Program-made: the position numbers and the translations under genes
The notes under the pieces: model-generated
Database searches by the model: none
What the model was told of the DNA's origin: nothing
The model's input: the letters and a program-made list of their open reading frames with translations, nothing else
Part shown: positions 32,886 through 43,988 of the stretch, piece by piece
Position numbering within the stretch: the first letter of the stretch is position 1
Layout of the letters: each line of letters begins with the position of its first letter
Assembly: GCA_947095535.1 (NCBI GenBank)
Contig: OX352772.1
Location: 150,407,822 to 150,471,821, forward strand
Direction: 5' to 3'
DNA from: Poecilobothrus nobilitatus
Lineage: Eukaryota; Arthropoda; Insecta; Diptera; Dolichopodidae
DNA: 64,000 nt

Positions 32886-33510
32886 GGTTGAATGAAATCT
32901 TAAGACTCAACTTTCTTTTTGTTTTACAGACATTTTTATATTCTTACAAAATTGGGTTTTTTCATTATCTTAAAACTAATTAAAATAAATGAAAATACTT
33001 CGTAAAAAATTTTAGTTCAAATTACAAAGTTCTTATATATTATTGTTCGAATTCAAATTTGTGTACGAAACAATTTATGCAATCGGTTTGGTTTCATATC
33101 GCTTCTATTGATATTTTAAATTCTTACAAAAAAAATACAAAATATAACAATTGCTATAGTCTTTATAATAATTATAATTTCTTAGTCGAAATTATCTTTC
33201 AAACAAAATTCAGTATCGAATTACAAAAATGTGTTTTACTTATTACAACATAATATTTTATTATTAACAAATCTTCGTACTGAATTTTGTTAACAAATAT
33301 ATTTTATCTTAAAAATGTTTCAAGTGCAAATGACCGTACTTATGATAGGTATACAAAAATATAGTTAATTATATTATTATAAAGAAAATAAGAGAAAAAA
33401 AATTGAAATATGAATAAAACAATTATTGTATAGTGAATTGTATAGTGAATTTTGTAAGTTTTGTATTTGTAGAAGTTCAGTTATAATGCTTTCAGTAAGG
33501 ATTACCAGCT
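32886..33510 (-). repeat. Gypsy-group 3' LTR (incomplete)
   Basis: Directly repeated at about 40606-41295, with shared strings such as gaatgaaatctta, gtgtacgaaacaattta and ttcgtactgaattttgttaa. About 80 bases at its downstream end, present in the other LTR (40524-40605), are missing, and BEL/Pao sequence begins instead. In minus orientation it begins near 33510 with AGCTGGTAATCC, after env. Confidence 0.75.
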
Positions 33511-34700
33511 GTGACGTAACTCCTTCCTACTTATGATTGAGACTCTCCCGAGTCGAAAACTTAAATATTCTAAACTCTTTAAAGAATATAAAAATATAGT
33601 TATACCTATTATAGTAAAAATCACAAAAATTATAAAACTTAAATAAATAAAATAATTGTTTTTATGGTATTTAATTTCTTTTATTTCTTCGATATTTTTT
33701 GTTTGCTCTATTATTATATCATTAAAGGTTAGATTTTCCTTGGTGTTTTTGTTCATGTTCAGATAACTTGGTATCATGAAACTTTGTTTATATTCTTCTA
33801 AATTATTATTATAAACATTTCCATTTATTTCTATTGAGCAGTTATTAAAATTACAAATATATTTTCGTTTTAATCTGAAACTTCTTTTAAGTACTACTAA
33901 AATTTGAATAATTTTGGTTTTATGTTAGTACTACTCCTGATTTTAAAACAACAATTTCTGTTACATTATTATAGGTTTTTAAACAATTTCCGCTATAGAT
34001 ATATTTTTTTGATATTTTAAAACTATTGAAATCTTTATTATTTTCAAAATTAAGAATTTTTTTATCATATTTTACAACTTCTAGTGGTTCAAACATTAAT
34101 TCATTACTTAACTTATCTCCCATTGGAATTATTAGTATTTTAGATAAAACAATTGTTTCATTAGGAATTTTAATAACAAATATAATATTATTTCTATTAT
34201 CTATCAGAGTGGCTAATTTAATGTTTTGTAGTTTATTAAAATGTATATCGGACTCTAAAATTTCGTCTTTTGTGAGTATATTACTGTGTATTATTCTCTG
34301 CCACATAAATGTGAACAGGAAATTACACAGCCTTTCCTTTTCATTACACTTCCTTCGGTGTTTGCAGCGTATTTTATACGCTCTTACCCACTAGGCCACC
34401 GAGGCCCCCTGTCTCGTATATGTTCAATGTGGTCTTGTAAAATTTTAAGTTTATTATAAATTTTAGTTGATGTATTAAAAGAACTGTTTTATTTTCTATA
34501 TCAGATGTGTTTATGTTATTTTCTAAATAGTTCAATATTTCTACAATTTCATTAGGATTAATTATATGTAAAATTTTATTATAACTTTTTACTAAATTTA
34601 CATCTTCTAGTTTAAGTTCTATATATCCCAAGTCCGAATCAACTTGAGATGGGCCTGGGTAGTCATCATTGCAGTCTACAGCATTAAGAATATTATGCAT
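33502..34700 (-). pseudogene. env-like gene of the Gypsy-group element (broken)
   Basis: Three open stretches, 34700-34374, 34306-33920 and 33777-33502, follow each other downstream of pol as expected for an errantivirus env. Family knowledge says such env proteins mediate entry into insect cells. What is visible here is a helical N-terminal part, a middle part, and near the C-terminus (around 33590-33650) one long hydrophobic segment of about 22 residues fitting a membrane anchor, followed by a short tail. A tRNA-like piece inserted at about 34315-34412 interrupts the frame, and further frame breaks lie near 33900 and 33780. Its remote similarity to known env is from memory. Confidence 0.65.
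34330..34412 (-). repeat. tRNA-derived 5' half inserted in env
   Basis: The minus strand contains TGGCCTAGTGGG, a perfect match to the Pol III A-box consensus, inside GGCCTCGGTGGCCTAGTGGG. I see no B-box within the next 100 bases, so only a 5' tRNA half remains. It breaks the env frame at the end of the 34700-34374 stretch. It may be a SINE head or an integrated tRNA fragment. Confidence 0.55.
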
Positions 34701-34719
34701 ATTAATTTTACCTGAAAAT

Positions 34720-35240
34720 TTATAGTTTATTTTAATGTTTGCTGGATGAATATTTTCTAATTTGGATTTTTATAAATTTAGTTTCTTCCTTATGTCTAAC
34801 ACTTTTATAATTTTTAATATTCTATCTAAAAATATATATATACTCTATATATCCGTTCTATTTTCAGTGTAATGCTGCCTTTTTGTGTTAAGTTTATTTA
34901 TGTATCGGAGTTTTTTTTTGTTTAAAAGATTATAAATTTCATTTTTATTACATCTTCCCTATTGTATGTTGACAGGTTTTTCTTTTGTAACCGAATGGTA
35001 ACTGTTATTATATCATTTAATAGTTTTGCACATTTTCTCGATAATATTTAATTCTTTATTTGTAATACCTAAAACCCTAATCTTTTCGCTAACGGTATTA
35101 TGTAAACGTTCGATATCGGAATTCCCAGTATGGTTATTAGATTTAACTAGATGTAATTCACTTTGTTCATTTCTAAGGTAATCTTTAATATTGACGCTCT
35201 TAAATTCATTATATATAATTCATTTTTTAAAATTTGCTAC
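34720..35240 (-). pseudogene. Gypsy-group integrase, C-terminal part
   Basis: Minus strand: NIKDYLRNEQSELHLVKSNNHTGNSDIERLHNTVSE, containing the DDE glutamate in DIERLHNT, then YNNSYHSVTKEKPVN, and further down LENIHPANIKI, which resembles the tail of Gypsy integrases. The zinc-binding N-terminus and the two aspartates of the catalytic triad are absent, so a deletion joins the RNase H end to this fragment. Stops interrupt it at several points. Confidence 0.7.
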
Positions 35241-35419
35241 TAAATTCAAATTGAATATCTTTATGATTTGTATCTTCGGATACACTTTGTAGATCTGAGG
35301 AATCTATGTTGTTTTGAATTGAATAATTAGAAGTAGTTTCAGATTGGTTATCAAAATTGTAACGGTTTTTCTCTATATTTTCTAGTATATTTATTTCATG
35401 TTTGTCAGTGTCTATTCAA

Positions 35420-36700
35420 CTAAGAGATTCTGCTACTTTATTTAATTTGCCTTTTATATAATCGATTTCCATGTTATATTACCCTAACTTTAACAGCCAT
35501 CTATTTAATCTAGGGTTAATGTCCTTTCCTTGAGACTTAGCATATAATCATTTTAGTGGTTGATGGTCTATTAGCATAGTAAATTTATTGCCATATAAAT
35601 AGGTTCTAAAGTAATTAGTTGCCCAAACTATATCAAGAAGTTCTTTTTCGATGGTGGAATAATTTTTCTCGTGATCGTTTAAAATTCTGCTAGCATAGTA
35701 TATTGGATGTGAATCTTGTTGGAAAGTTGCACCAATAGAAAATGCACTAGCATATGTTACTAAAGAAATTTTTTTATTAAAATCTGGATATTTTAGTATA
35801 GGATCTTCAGTTATAACTTTTTTAGTTTTTTTAGTTTTTCAAAGGCATTTATATAGCTGGAGTCTTTTATATTTATTTTACTATTCTTTTTGAAAAAGTT
35901 TGTTAATGGCTTTGCCAATTTGGCATAATCTCTAATAAATTTTCGGTAATATCCCGTTATACCTAAAAATGATTTAATTTGCTTTTGTGTAGTTGGTAGT
36001 TTTAATTTTAAAATCGACTTTCTTGGGATTAGATTTAACTTCTTCTGGAGTTAGTATATGCCCTAGATACTCAGTTTGTTTGGCAAAAAATTTGCACTTT
36101 TGTAATTGAATTTTTAGGTTGCGTTGTCTAAGAGTATTTACATTTTTTAAGAGTATAAATATTTGGACGGTCTTCTTTTTTTACTAAGATTTGGTAAAAC
36201 CCTTTAACCAAATCTAGTGTTGTAAGGTATTACAAGTTCCCTAATTTATCCAATATATTTTCTATATTGGGTATAGGGAACTTATCGTCAATGGTTGCTT
36301 CATTTAGTTTCCAATAATCCACAACAAGACCCCATTTCTTTTCTCCCGAATTGTCTTGGTTTTTTGGGTACTATCCATAGCCGACTATTTTAAAGAGAAT
36401 TACTTTCTTTTATTATCTCTTGTTTTAGCATATTTGAGTTTTGGTTCAATATCTCCTGTTCGTGAATACGAGGATATGTATATATTTTCGAATATATAGG
36501 TCTATCGGTTTTAGTTATTACTTGATGCTGGGTGCTTGAAGTACAAGTTAAGTGGTCACCTTGTTTATAAAATAGATCCCTATATGATTTAAGCAAATTA
36601 TTTAAGGTATTACTTTCTTCTTTATTTCAGAATTCTAAAAGGATGTTGAATTTTGTATCATCCAAATTAATTTTATTTAATTGACAAATTTCTTCGAAAT
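35420..36700 (-). pseudogene. Gypsy-group reverse transcriptase and RNase H (broken)
   Basis: It opens with LKSYRDLFYKQGDHLTCTS and YSKIYTYPRIHEQEI at 36596-36430, then VPKK near 36360. The block with the two catalytic aspartates of the polymerase is missing near 36150-36200, where the reading jumps from KGFYQILVKK to the sequence after the palm (CKFFAKQTEYLGHILTPEE). The connection LPTTQKQIKSFLGITGYYRKFIRDYAKLAKPL and RNase H pieces ([44 protein letters not shown]) follow in mixed frames to about 35450. It is inactive. Confidence 0.75.
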
Positions 36701-36899
36701 TGTATGGACAATTTTTTATAAATTTTATTTCGCGATTATTTATTTTAAAACTTCATTTTCCATATCTATAATAGTCCTTAATGGTTTGACCTATAATGGC
36801 GTCAAAACTCTTATTACGGAAATTTGTTAATTTCCAAATCATAAATGCATCTTCATTGAATTCTGGAAATAAATCAGTTTTAATATCTTTTCTTACAAA

Positions 36900-37610
36900 T
36901 ATTTGATTATTAAGGGTATTAAAATTTATAGGTTTTATTGGGGTAGTTGAGTTTCGTCAAGGAGTGAAGTAAAAGACTCCGTATCTACTCAACATCTCAA
37001 TTTTGTATTATTAATAGTAAGCAATACTATTGGTAGGTAAATTTCTGAGATGGTGAGAGAAAAATGATCTCTTCTGGAAAATTATATTCTAATTCCAATG
37101 TTGGACATTTTGTCTGTCCAATTATTAGTGTGTCGGGTTCGTGTTGAATTTGTGTTATTAAAATTTCTATTACAATGATTATTATTAATATGATTGTTAT
37201 TTGTATGTCGATTTTGTGTAGAATATGTATTATAAAAATTTCTATTAGTATGATTGTTATTTGTATGTCGATTTTGCGTAGAACTTGTATTATCAACATT
37301 TCTATTATTTCTGTTGTTAAAATTATTAATGTAGTTTGAATTTTGATTATAATTAGAATAATTTTTATACTTGTTTTTATTTTGAATGTTTTGCTTATAT
37401 TTATTAAAAGAATTATTTTGAAAATTTGCTTTATCTCTTATTAGCGCTGAGCTTTCTAATAAATCATATGCTTCTCTTAAATTATCAATTTTTCTGCTTA
37501 AATTAATGTAGCCAAGTGTGGCTCAACATTATTTATAAAAGTTTTTAAAATTATTGTTGGATTTGATGAATCAAACTCATATTTTTTATTTTTTTCTATT
37601 TATTTATATC
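36900..37610 (-). pseudogene. Gypsy-group gag C-terminus and protease (broken)
   Basis: The gag end carries NPTIILKTFINNVE and DNLREAYDLLESSALIRDKANFQ (37590-37430), then a very Asn-rich linker and about three 60-bp tandem units (37140-37320) encoding an Asn/His/Arg/Thr-rich 20-residue repeat such as STQNRHTNNHTNRNFYN. The protease stretch near 37020-36960 reads LLTINNTKLRC and VDTES, where VDTGS or IDTGS is expected. The gag N-terminus is separated by the family A insertion at 37620-40300. Another open frame over the repeats (37299-37027) is a shadow. Confidence 0.65.
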
Positions 37611-37619
37611 CAGGTACCG

Positions 37620-37700
37620 TGTGCCAGGTAGCTATAACCCCTGTTTCCTGGTAGGAATGTGGGGTGTACGTGATATTATGATATATAAAGTATTTACATT
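37620..37700. other. Unassigned sequence at a junction
   Basis: About 80 bases between Gypsy gag and the first recognisable family A codons (gaaatcgaaaatctatcg from 37706). It is less AT-rich than its surroundings. I find no partner in the window. Confidence 0.3.
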
Positions 37701-38193
37701 TTTTGAAATCGAAAATCTATCGAACCAGATCAATGCAATTTTGGACGCATCTCCAGAAACTGAAATTGTTCTGGCGGGAGATTTCAACATTCATAACAGG
37801 GACTGGCTTCATTTTTCTAGCAATATCTCCCCGAGTCAAAACTTAATTGGGAAACAAGTTGAACTATTCTGCACACTGTTTCACCTTTCTCAACTTGTCC
37901 AAATACCCACTAGGATCCCGGATCATGTTGATCATGAAGATCACCTCTTGGATCTGTTTCTCGCCACACACCCTGAAAAATATATGGTTTCAGTTGGTTG
38001 GTTTAGAGCCTTTGATTGGTCATTCCGCTTCCGCAACAGATGTTAACTTTGCTGCAAATGCGATTTTAAACTATTTTACTTGGAATGAGGTTATTGGTTT
38101 AGTCGTATTTGCAAAGAAGCCATTTCTAGAAAAGAGAAGGGTCTTAAACTGTATCAAAACACTAGGTCGGAGGCTCGCAGGGCTAATTATATA

Positions 38194-39084
38194 GTGGTGA
38201 GAAACAGATGCAAGAGATTTATCAATAAGAAAAAATTCTTGTTCAACCAAAAGTGGAAACGTAAAATCATCCACATGCCAAAGAATAGCAAATCTTTTTG
38301 CTCATTTGCCAAAAGTCTAAAGGAAGACGTTAGAGAGTCTTCCTTTCTACCACTTATTGATAATAATAACAGAACCGTATCAGATTCTAAAGAGAAGGCG
38401 AACTTAATGGGCAAGCAGTTCGCTTTCAATTCGACACTGTCACAGTCAGCTCAAATGCCACCGTTTGTTTCAGGAGCTGGCTGTTCCTTTGGTAAAATTT
38501 ACTTTAGAACGCGCTCGGTGATGAAAATCTTAAAAAATCTTGATATAAATAAGTCAGTCGCTCCAGATGGTATAACTACCATGGTGCTTAAAACTACCTA
38601 TTCCACTATTTCAAAACCTCTACGCAACTTTTTCTACCTCTCCTTCACTTCGGATATTCAGCCTACCCAATGGAAGGTTCCACATGTTTTCCCAATTCCC
38701 AAAAAAGACAAAAAAAGCGATCCCTCCAACTACCGCCCTATTGCTATAACTTCGGTCCTCTCCAAGGTAATGGAGAAAATAGTAAACCAAAAGCTTCTGA
38801 AATACCTGGACCACAAATGTTTGCTTCATGATCGTCAATACGGGTTCAGAGCACATCGTTCAACCGGTGATCTCATGAGTTACCTTTGTGAGAAGCTAAG
38901 CATCAACCTTTATCATTCTGGTGAGTCTTATGTTGCTCTTGATATTTCTAAGGCATTCGATCGAGTTTGGCACGATGCTCTATTGGCAAAATGTAAACCA
39001 TTAGGTCTAGGTTGGGTCTTTCTAAAATGGATTGAAGATTTCCTTTCGAATCTCACGATTCATGTACTGGTCGATGGATATTGA
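38194..39084 (+). pseudogene. Family A reverse transcriptase, best-preserved fingers and palm (copy 6)
   Basis: An open stretch of 296 residues: CKRFINKKKFLFNQKWK, FAKSLKEDV, SSFLPLIDNNN, fingers NLDINKSVAPDGITTMVLK, PIPKKDKKSDPSNYRPIAIT, LLHDRQYGFRAHRSTGDLM, motif A VALDISKAFDRVWHDAL with its aspartate, and the connecting WIEDFLSNLTIHVLVDGY. A stop at 39082-39084 and frameshifts follow. Motif B is reduced to KINARVPVLSVLF (near 39100), and motif C near 39195 reads FADDSIL, so the catalytic pair survives. Its role is reverse transcription primed at the nicked target. Confidence 0.8.
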
Positions 39085-39606
39085 TCTGTCAAACTCAAAA
39101 TAAATGCTAGAGTCCCAGTTTTATCAGTTTTATTCCCAACTCTCTTCTTAAAATTTATCAATGACCTATTCTCATAAACCTCCAATCTGATCCAGTTTCG
39201 CAGACGATAGCATCCTTGTAGCTCCCTATGAGTTTCGTAGCCACTGTATTATTAATCACCAGATTAATACAACAGGAAAAAAATTCACTATTAGTATGCT
39301 AAATAACGAATTAAAAAAAATTCAAAAATGGGGTGTAGTCAGCAGAGTTGATTTCAACACCAAAAAACGCAATGCTGTATGATCTCGGGGAAAATTGCCA
39401 CTAGTGTTCCCAACCTACTATTTCAGGGAGAAGTTTTGCAGCAAATATATGCTAGGCATTGAGTTAAACCAGAAATTAACTTGGTGAAACACATTTTTGA
39501 TATAGCTAAGGATGCAGCTAAATGTTTGGGTTTTTTGTATCGCTACAAAACTTACTTTTCCGCATCTGATCTTCTCAATATCTAAAAAACGTACATTAGG
39601 CCGAAA

Positions 39607-40080
39607 GTGGAGTATAATGCATACATTTGGGCTGCAGGCCCTCAAACAGCACTGGATTATTTAGATAATGTGCAAAACAGAGCTATTCGTCTGATCAACG
39701 ACCCCAGTGTAACTTCAATGCTCACTCCATTCAGCCATGGTCGCACAGTTGGGTCACTGACCTTGTTTTATAGGTATCTCGTAGGGATTAACACTTGTTC
39801 CAATGAAATAAAACAATTATTGCCTCCACTCAAAGTTTTGCAACGAGAAACAAGGAGAGCAACAGATGCTCATTCCTACCATGTAGAGTTATCAAGATGG
39901 CGAAATACAACTTATGGAAATTCGTTTGTCATGCGCACGTTCCGTTTGTGGAACCATATACCATCGCATGTGTTCCCTAAATTTAGTAATTCATATGTGT
40001 ACGATTTACTTAAGTTTAAGAAGAACATTAACATCTTTCTTCAAAATGTCCCTCCAAATTTTCCTACCTATCTCCCATAA
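39607..40080 (+). pseudogene. Family A C-terminal region (copy 6)
   Basis: 157 open residues after a stop: EYNAYIWAAGPQTALDYLDNVQNRAIRLINDPSVTS, RTVGSLTLFYRYLVGINTC, RWRNTTYGNSFVMRTFRLWN, ending FPTYLP and a stop at 40078-40080. This conserved tail follows the thumb in all family A copies that reach it (copies 2, 3, 6, 7). No RNase H and no Cys/His knuckle are seen. Confidence 0.75.
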
Positions 40081-40300
40081 TCCAAATTTCCCAGTTCCAA
40101 TTTCCCCAATTATCCTTCCCACATCCCTATCCCAAAAACCAAGCTGTACATTTGTAGTAAAGGTTCCATCCAAGTTGGTTATAAAAGGCGGGTGGTTTTG
40201 GTTAGTTAAAGTTCAACACTACCTTGAGAAAGCACGTGCAGTTCGTCTTGGTGACTTTCGAGTTTTCCACCAACCCTCGTAAAAAGAAAAAAAAAAAAAA

Positions 40301-40512
40301 CATTATTTTTAAAAAAAAAATTTTTTTTTAATAATTTATATGAAGCTTATAGTTTGATACTAGATTATAGTTCTTTTTCACAATTTTATTTAGATAAAAA
40401 ATTTTATATAACTGCTTATAAAGGTTAAAAAAAAATTTAAATTTAAATTTAAATATATTTTCGAATCGATTTTAATTTCACTAGATTTATTCTCTTTTTA
40501 GTTAGAACTAAA
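40301..40512 (-). other. Gypsy-group leader, AT-rich
   Basis: Between the family A tail and the primer-binding site. Low complexity: runs of t and a near 40305-40335 and aaattt repeats near 40437-40455. It would be the start of the untranslated leader in minus orientation. Confidence 0.45.
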
Positions 40513-40523
40513 CGACTGCGCCA
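40513..40523 (-). other. Primer-binding site of the Gypsy-group element
   Basis: On the minus strand TGGCGCAGTCG follows the LTR end directly. It matches the start of the tRNA-Ser-type primer-binding site reported for many insect Gypsy-group elements (from memory). It fixes the 5' LTR end at 40524. Confidence 0.75.
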
Positions 40524-41338
40524 TTACGTTTTTGGTTAATATTTTTAAATATAGAAACACAAAGTTATTAATTTTTTTAAATTAATTTTATTTAAATTCA
40601 ACTTATTTGTTGAATGAAATCTTAAAATTAAAATTTCTTTTTGTTTTACAAGCTTTTTTATATTCTTACAAAATAGGGTTTTTTCATTATCTTAAAATTA
40701 ATTAAAATTAAAGAAAATATTTCGCAACAAATTTTAGTTCAAATTACAAAGTACTTCAATATATTGTACTTATACAATGTACTTATAGAGTTCAAATTTG
40801 TGTACGAAACAATTTACGGAATCGATTTGGTTTCATATTGCTTATATTGATATTTTAAATTCTTACAAAAAAAATACAAAATATGACAGTCGCTAGTCTT
40901 TATAATAATTATAATTTCCGAGTCGAAATTATCTTTCAAATAAAATTCAGTATAAAATTACAAAAATGTGCTTTACTTATCACAACATAATATTTTATTA
41001 TTAATAAATCTTCGTACTGAATTTTGTTAACAAATATATATTTTTTTTTATTATTATGTTTGTTATCGTATTACTCTGTTACGATAAAAACGTTTCAAGT
41101 GCAATCGACCGTACTAGGTATACAAAATTGTAGTTAATTATATTATTATTATTTTGTTTTTTTAAAAGAAAATAAAAGAAAAAAAATTCAAATATGAGTA
41201 ATTTTGATTTAATTTTAGATTCTATATTTATATAGTGAATTTTGTGAGTTTTGTAATTATGGAAGGTGAGTTATAATGTTTCCAGCAAGGGTTACCAACT
41301 GGTTAGTTATAATGTTTCCAGTAAGGGTTAATATAACT
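40524..41338 (-). repeat. Gypsy-group 5' LTR, about 815 bp
   Basis: The minus strand runs from AGTTATATTAACC at 41338 to the primer-binding site. It shares about 620 bases with 32886-33510. Near its start two units of about 38 bases repeat (AGTTATATTAACCCTTACTG, then AGTTGGTAACCCTTGCTGG), each followed by a 'gaaacattataact' phrase, likely U3 direct repeats. Several tata-type strings follow, but I cannot place the promoter. Confidence 0.75.
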
Positions 41339-41990
41339 CGCACGTATATATTAAAAAAAATTGAGAGAGAGTGCAGTAGAGTAGACTATAGGCTGTGTCA
41401 ACTCTGGGATACCCGTATGAACATAATATATCCTCTTTCTATAAAACTTGATCGTCTTTTAAAAAATTTTAGATGTTTTGGTAACTACGTTAACTACCGA
41501 GATACATTTTGTGAGTTTTGTAATTATGGAAATGTTTACAGTAAGGGTTACCAGCTGGTTAGTTATAATGTTTCCAATAAGGGTTAATATAACTCGCACG
41601 TAACGAGATATATTTGTTTAAATTGTGAAGTTGTATGACAGCTACCCGAATCTATTGCAACAGCACAACTAAATTTTACAGAAGTTATTGTCCTAAAACT
41701 TGAACATCTTTTGTAAGATTTCATACGCTTAGTTTCATAACTTTTCAAGAGGTGCAAGAAACCTGAACCTACTACTCCAGCCTAACAAAATTTTACAGAA
41801 ATTTTTAGCATGCAATTTCACATCTTTTTACCAAATGTCTTTTACAAATGTTTATTCTTTATTTTTACTTCATTAAGTTTAAACGTTATTTTTTTCTGCT
41901 CCAATTTTAGTATTTAAATGTTTTAAAACATAAATAATAACAAAAATTCTTTCTTTTTTTCAAAATTAACAAAATTTTAAATTTTTTAAA
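41339..41990 (-). repeat. gtcc-type dispersed repeat, copy R1b, with an LTR remnant inside
   Basis: The reverse complement resembles 19100-19650 (shared: agtgcagtagagtagac, tgtcaactctg, aacttgatcgtctttt, gaagttgtatgacagc). At about 41505-41605 a 100-base piece of the Gypsy-group LTR start is embedded (gagttttgtaattatgg to aatataactcgcacg), bordered by similar cgagata strings at about 41498 and 41603. The gtcc run itself is not included. Confidence 0.7.
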
Positions 41991-42109
41991 ATTTCATGGA
42001 GTTTGCTTAAAGACTCCGAGAAATTGGTACAGCAGCTTCTTATCGCAGCACTTTGTTTGTGCAAGTTGTTTGGATTAACAGAATTCACTTAGACAATTTT
42101 TGTCTGAAA

Positions 42110-42930
42110 TTAGAACAAATATTAATGATGTTAGAGGAACGACTTTCAAAGAACGATCGTCAAACTAATGGTTTGTTGTAAAAAATAACTCAGCCAGCTT
42201 TTCGGAAATGGAAAACTTTTTTGAATCACTCAACAACACCATTATTAGTTTCAAAACATTACGTCATAAAAGATATATTAGTGACTAATATAAGTTGGAC
42301 TGGGTAAATTAACAAATGAAATTTCAACTTCTAATAATGTACCTGACGACTTAAATAATAAGAAACTTAAGGGATCAATTGATAACTTAATAAATATATG
42401 TGTTTCTATTTCTGAAAATGCGCGCAGAAATAAAATTTCAATGAGCTTCAGAAATGTAGTATCCGCTGATTTAGATATTCTTCAGGGCAAAATGAAGGAA
42501 TTCAAGGTTTTACAAAAAATCACAGTAATTCTCAACCAAATAAATATACCTCAAGTAAATCACCTAAGTCATTGTTCGACGAATACAGAAATAGATAGCG
42601 TTGAGTCAGTCAAACTTAAAAAAACAACAAGGGAAATAATGGACGTTATTTCAATAGAAATAGTAAAAAAATAAAAGTTTTGATCCACCAGATGTTATAA
42701 GAAAGTCGGGATTTAACCTAAGAATTTCAAATCTCAGAGTTAACACAACAGAAACCAAATTGGTCAAATACATAAGAAGGAAATTGAAATGCGATGATGT
42801 TCACTGCAAATTAATAACACCGAAATGGCTAAAGTATAAACCGAAATATCACACTTTTAAGGTTAGTATACCGGAATCAAAAGTGAAACAAATTAAAAAC
42901 AGGAGCTTGTAGCAGATAGAGACCAATATA
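42110..42930 (+). pseudogene. ORF1 region related to element B
   Basis: NSASFSEMENFFESLNNTIISF near 42190-42255, then an Asp/Asn-rich part, and from about 42705 SGFNLRISNLRVNTTETKLVKYIRRKLKCDDVHCKLI, KWLKYKPKYHTFKVSIPESK, followed by a stop replacing the usual Trp region near 42910. Positions and spacing match 301-792, so B and F ORF1 proteins are related. A frame change lies near 42670, and a stop near 42285-42300 breaks the N-terminal half. It would bind RNA in the parent element. Confidence 0.65.
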
Positions 42931-43099
42931 AGCAGTTTTAAAAATTTAGGTAGTAGTAATTTAAATACAAACACACCACATTCAATAAACACAACACATT
43001 CAAAAAATAGTAAAACAAACACTAAATATTGAAACAATAGGAATTTTGATTACCTAAAATTAATAAAACAAAAAATAAACAAATCAGGAAAAAAAGATA

Positions 43100-43988
43100 A
43101 CACTAAATTGAAAAATAGCCATAATAACAATATTTTAAATTCAAACAAAACACTACCCATTTTATTAAATCAAACACGAGTTAAATTTCAAAACATTTTG
43201 CCTCTGTCTAACTCAGTTACTATTTCATTAAATCTTAATGAATCACTTACGGGTGATGAAGATTTTTGTGTCGACCCAGCAGAAAATTTACCGAAACTAA
43301 TAATTGGTTACATTTCGCTAGATTCTCTAGTTATTTGTTTGAAGCAGCTGATATCGGTAGTGGCCGACGTTCATCGTTCGCAGGCTTATCTCAGCGAACA
43401 GATAGACGACCTTCTAAAATAAAAATGAACAGATTATTATTGAAAACACTCATCTGAAAAACAAAGTAATTAATATGGAAGAGAAAATTAATATAATGGA
43501 AGGTGTTATTGACAAAATGCAACAACAGGAAAATAATTGCAATATGATCATCTCCGGATTTCCGGAAAACCTTGTAAATCCAACTGAAATATTACAAAAA
43601 ATTGGGAAGAAATTGAGCATCGATATTTCAAACAGTAACATCGTTAGTATCTCTGACCTAAAAGGTAAAAAGAAAAATAAAAATGAGGAAAATAAGAATG
43701 GCGACAGTCAATCAATTTACCTGATGCTGAAAAAAAAAATTGTGAACGAATTTTTACCACAGAACTCGGATTGGGTTGTGTTGAAAACCGAGAAGTGTTT
43801 TTTCTTACATCTTACGCAATATCAGTCGAATTTTCACTATCATGCACGATCAATTAAGAGATAATATCACTGCATACCTGTGGGTTAAAGACAACATCAC
43901 ATACATCAGGGAGACAGACAACACTAAGGTTTACAAAATTGAAAATCAAAGTGATATTTCTTTTATTACAAATAAATTCTCTAGTTAA
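43100..43988 (+). pseudogene. ORF1 region: linker, coiled coil, RRM-like core, FP_C-like end
   Basis: From 43108 an Asn-rich linker is followed by VADVHRSQAYLSEQIDDLLK and, after a stop at 43420, heptad-like KINIMEGVIDKMQQQENN. The core is NCNMIISGFPENLVNPTEILQKI, then SIYLMLKKKIVNEFL, with a C-terminus in a shifted frame after 43862: AYLWVKDNITYIRETDNTKVYKIENQSDI, stop near 43988. This layout (coiled coil, RRM-like, FP_C-like) is common in insect non-LTR ORF1 proteins. Two or three frame breaks. The open part 43475-43864 is best preserved. Confidence 0.7.

Larger units (their letters stand above)
37701..40300 (+). mobile_element. Family A non-LTR element, copy 6, with poly-A tail
   Basis: Endonuclease from 37701 (VLAGDFNIHNRDWLHFSSNISPSQN, QLVQIPTRIPDH, then a deletion removing the SDH end), linker, reverse transcriptase and C-terminus, 3' UTR and an A-rich tail at 40281-40300. 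It lies inside the Gypsy-group element (which reads minus on both sides), so it inserted later. It is 5'-truncated, consistent with target-primed insertion. No target duplication could be fixed. Confidence 0.85.
32886..41338 (-). mobile_element. Gypsy-group LTR retrotransposon with env-like gene (errantivirus-like)
   Basis: Minus strand order: 5' LTR 41338-40524, primer-binding site 40523-40513, leader, gag (37610-37040), protease (37030-36900), RT/RNase H (36700-35420), integrase C-terminal part (35240-34720), env-like region (34700-33502), 3' LTR (33510-32886). A plus-strand family A element (37700-40300) splits gag from the leader. An LTR start of AGTT type, a third ORF with a C-terminal membrane anchor, and RT wording (LKSYRDLFYKQGDHLT) are typical of insect errantiviruses. 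Every coding part is broken. Confidence 0.8.

Noticed and set aside
37027..37299. Ile-rich 90-residue frame
   Set aside because: Another frame of the Gypsy gag tandem repeat; the Asn/His/Arg-rich frame is the one in register with gag.
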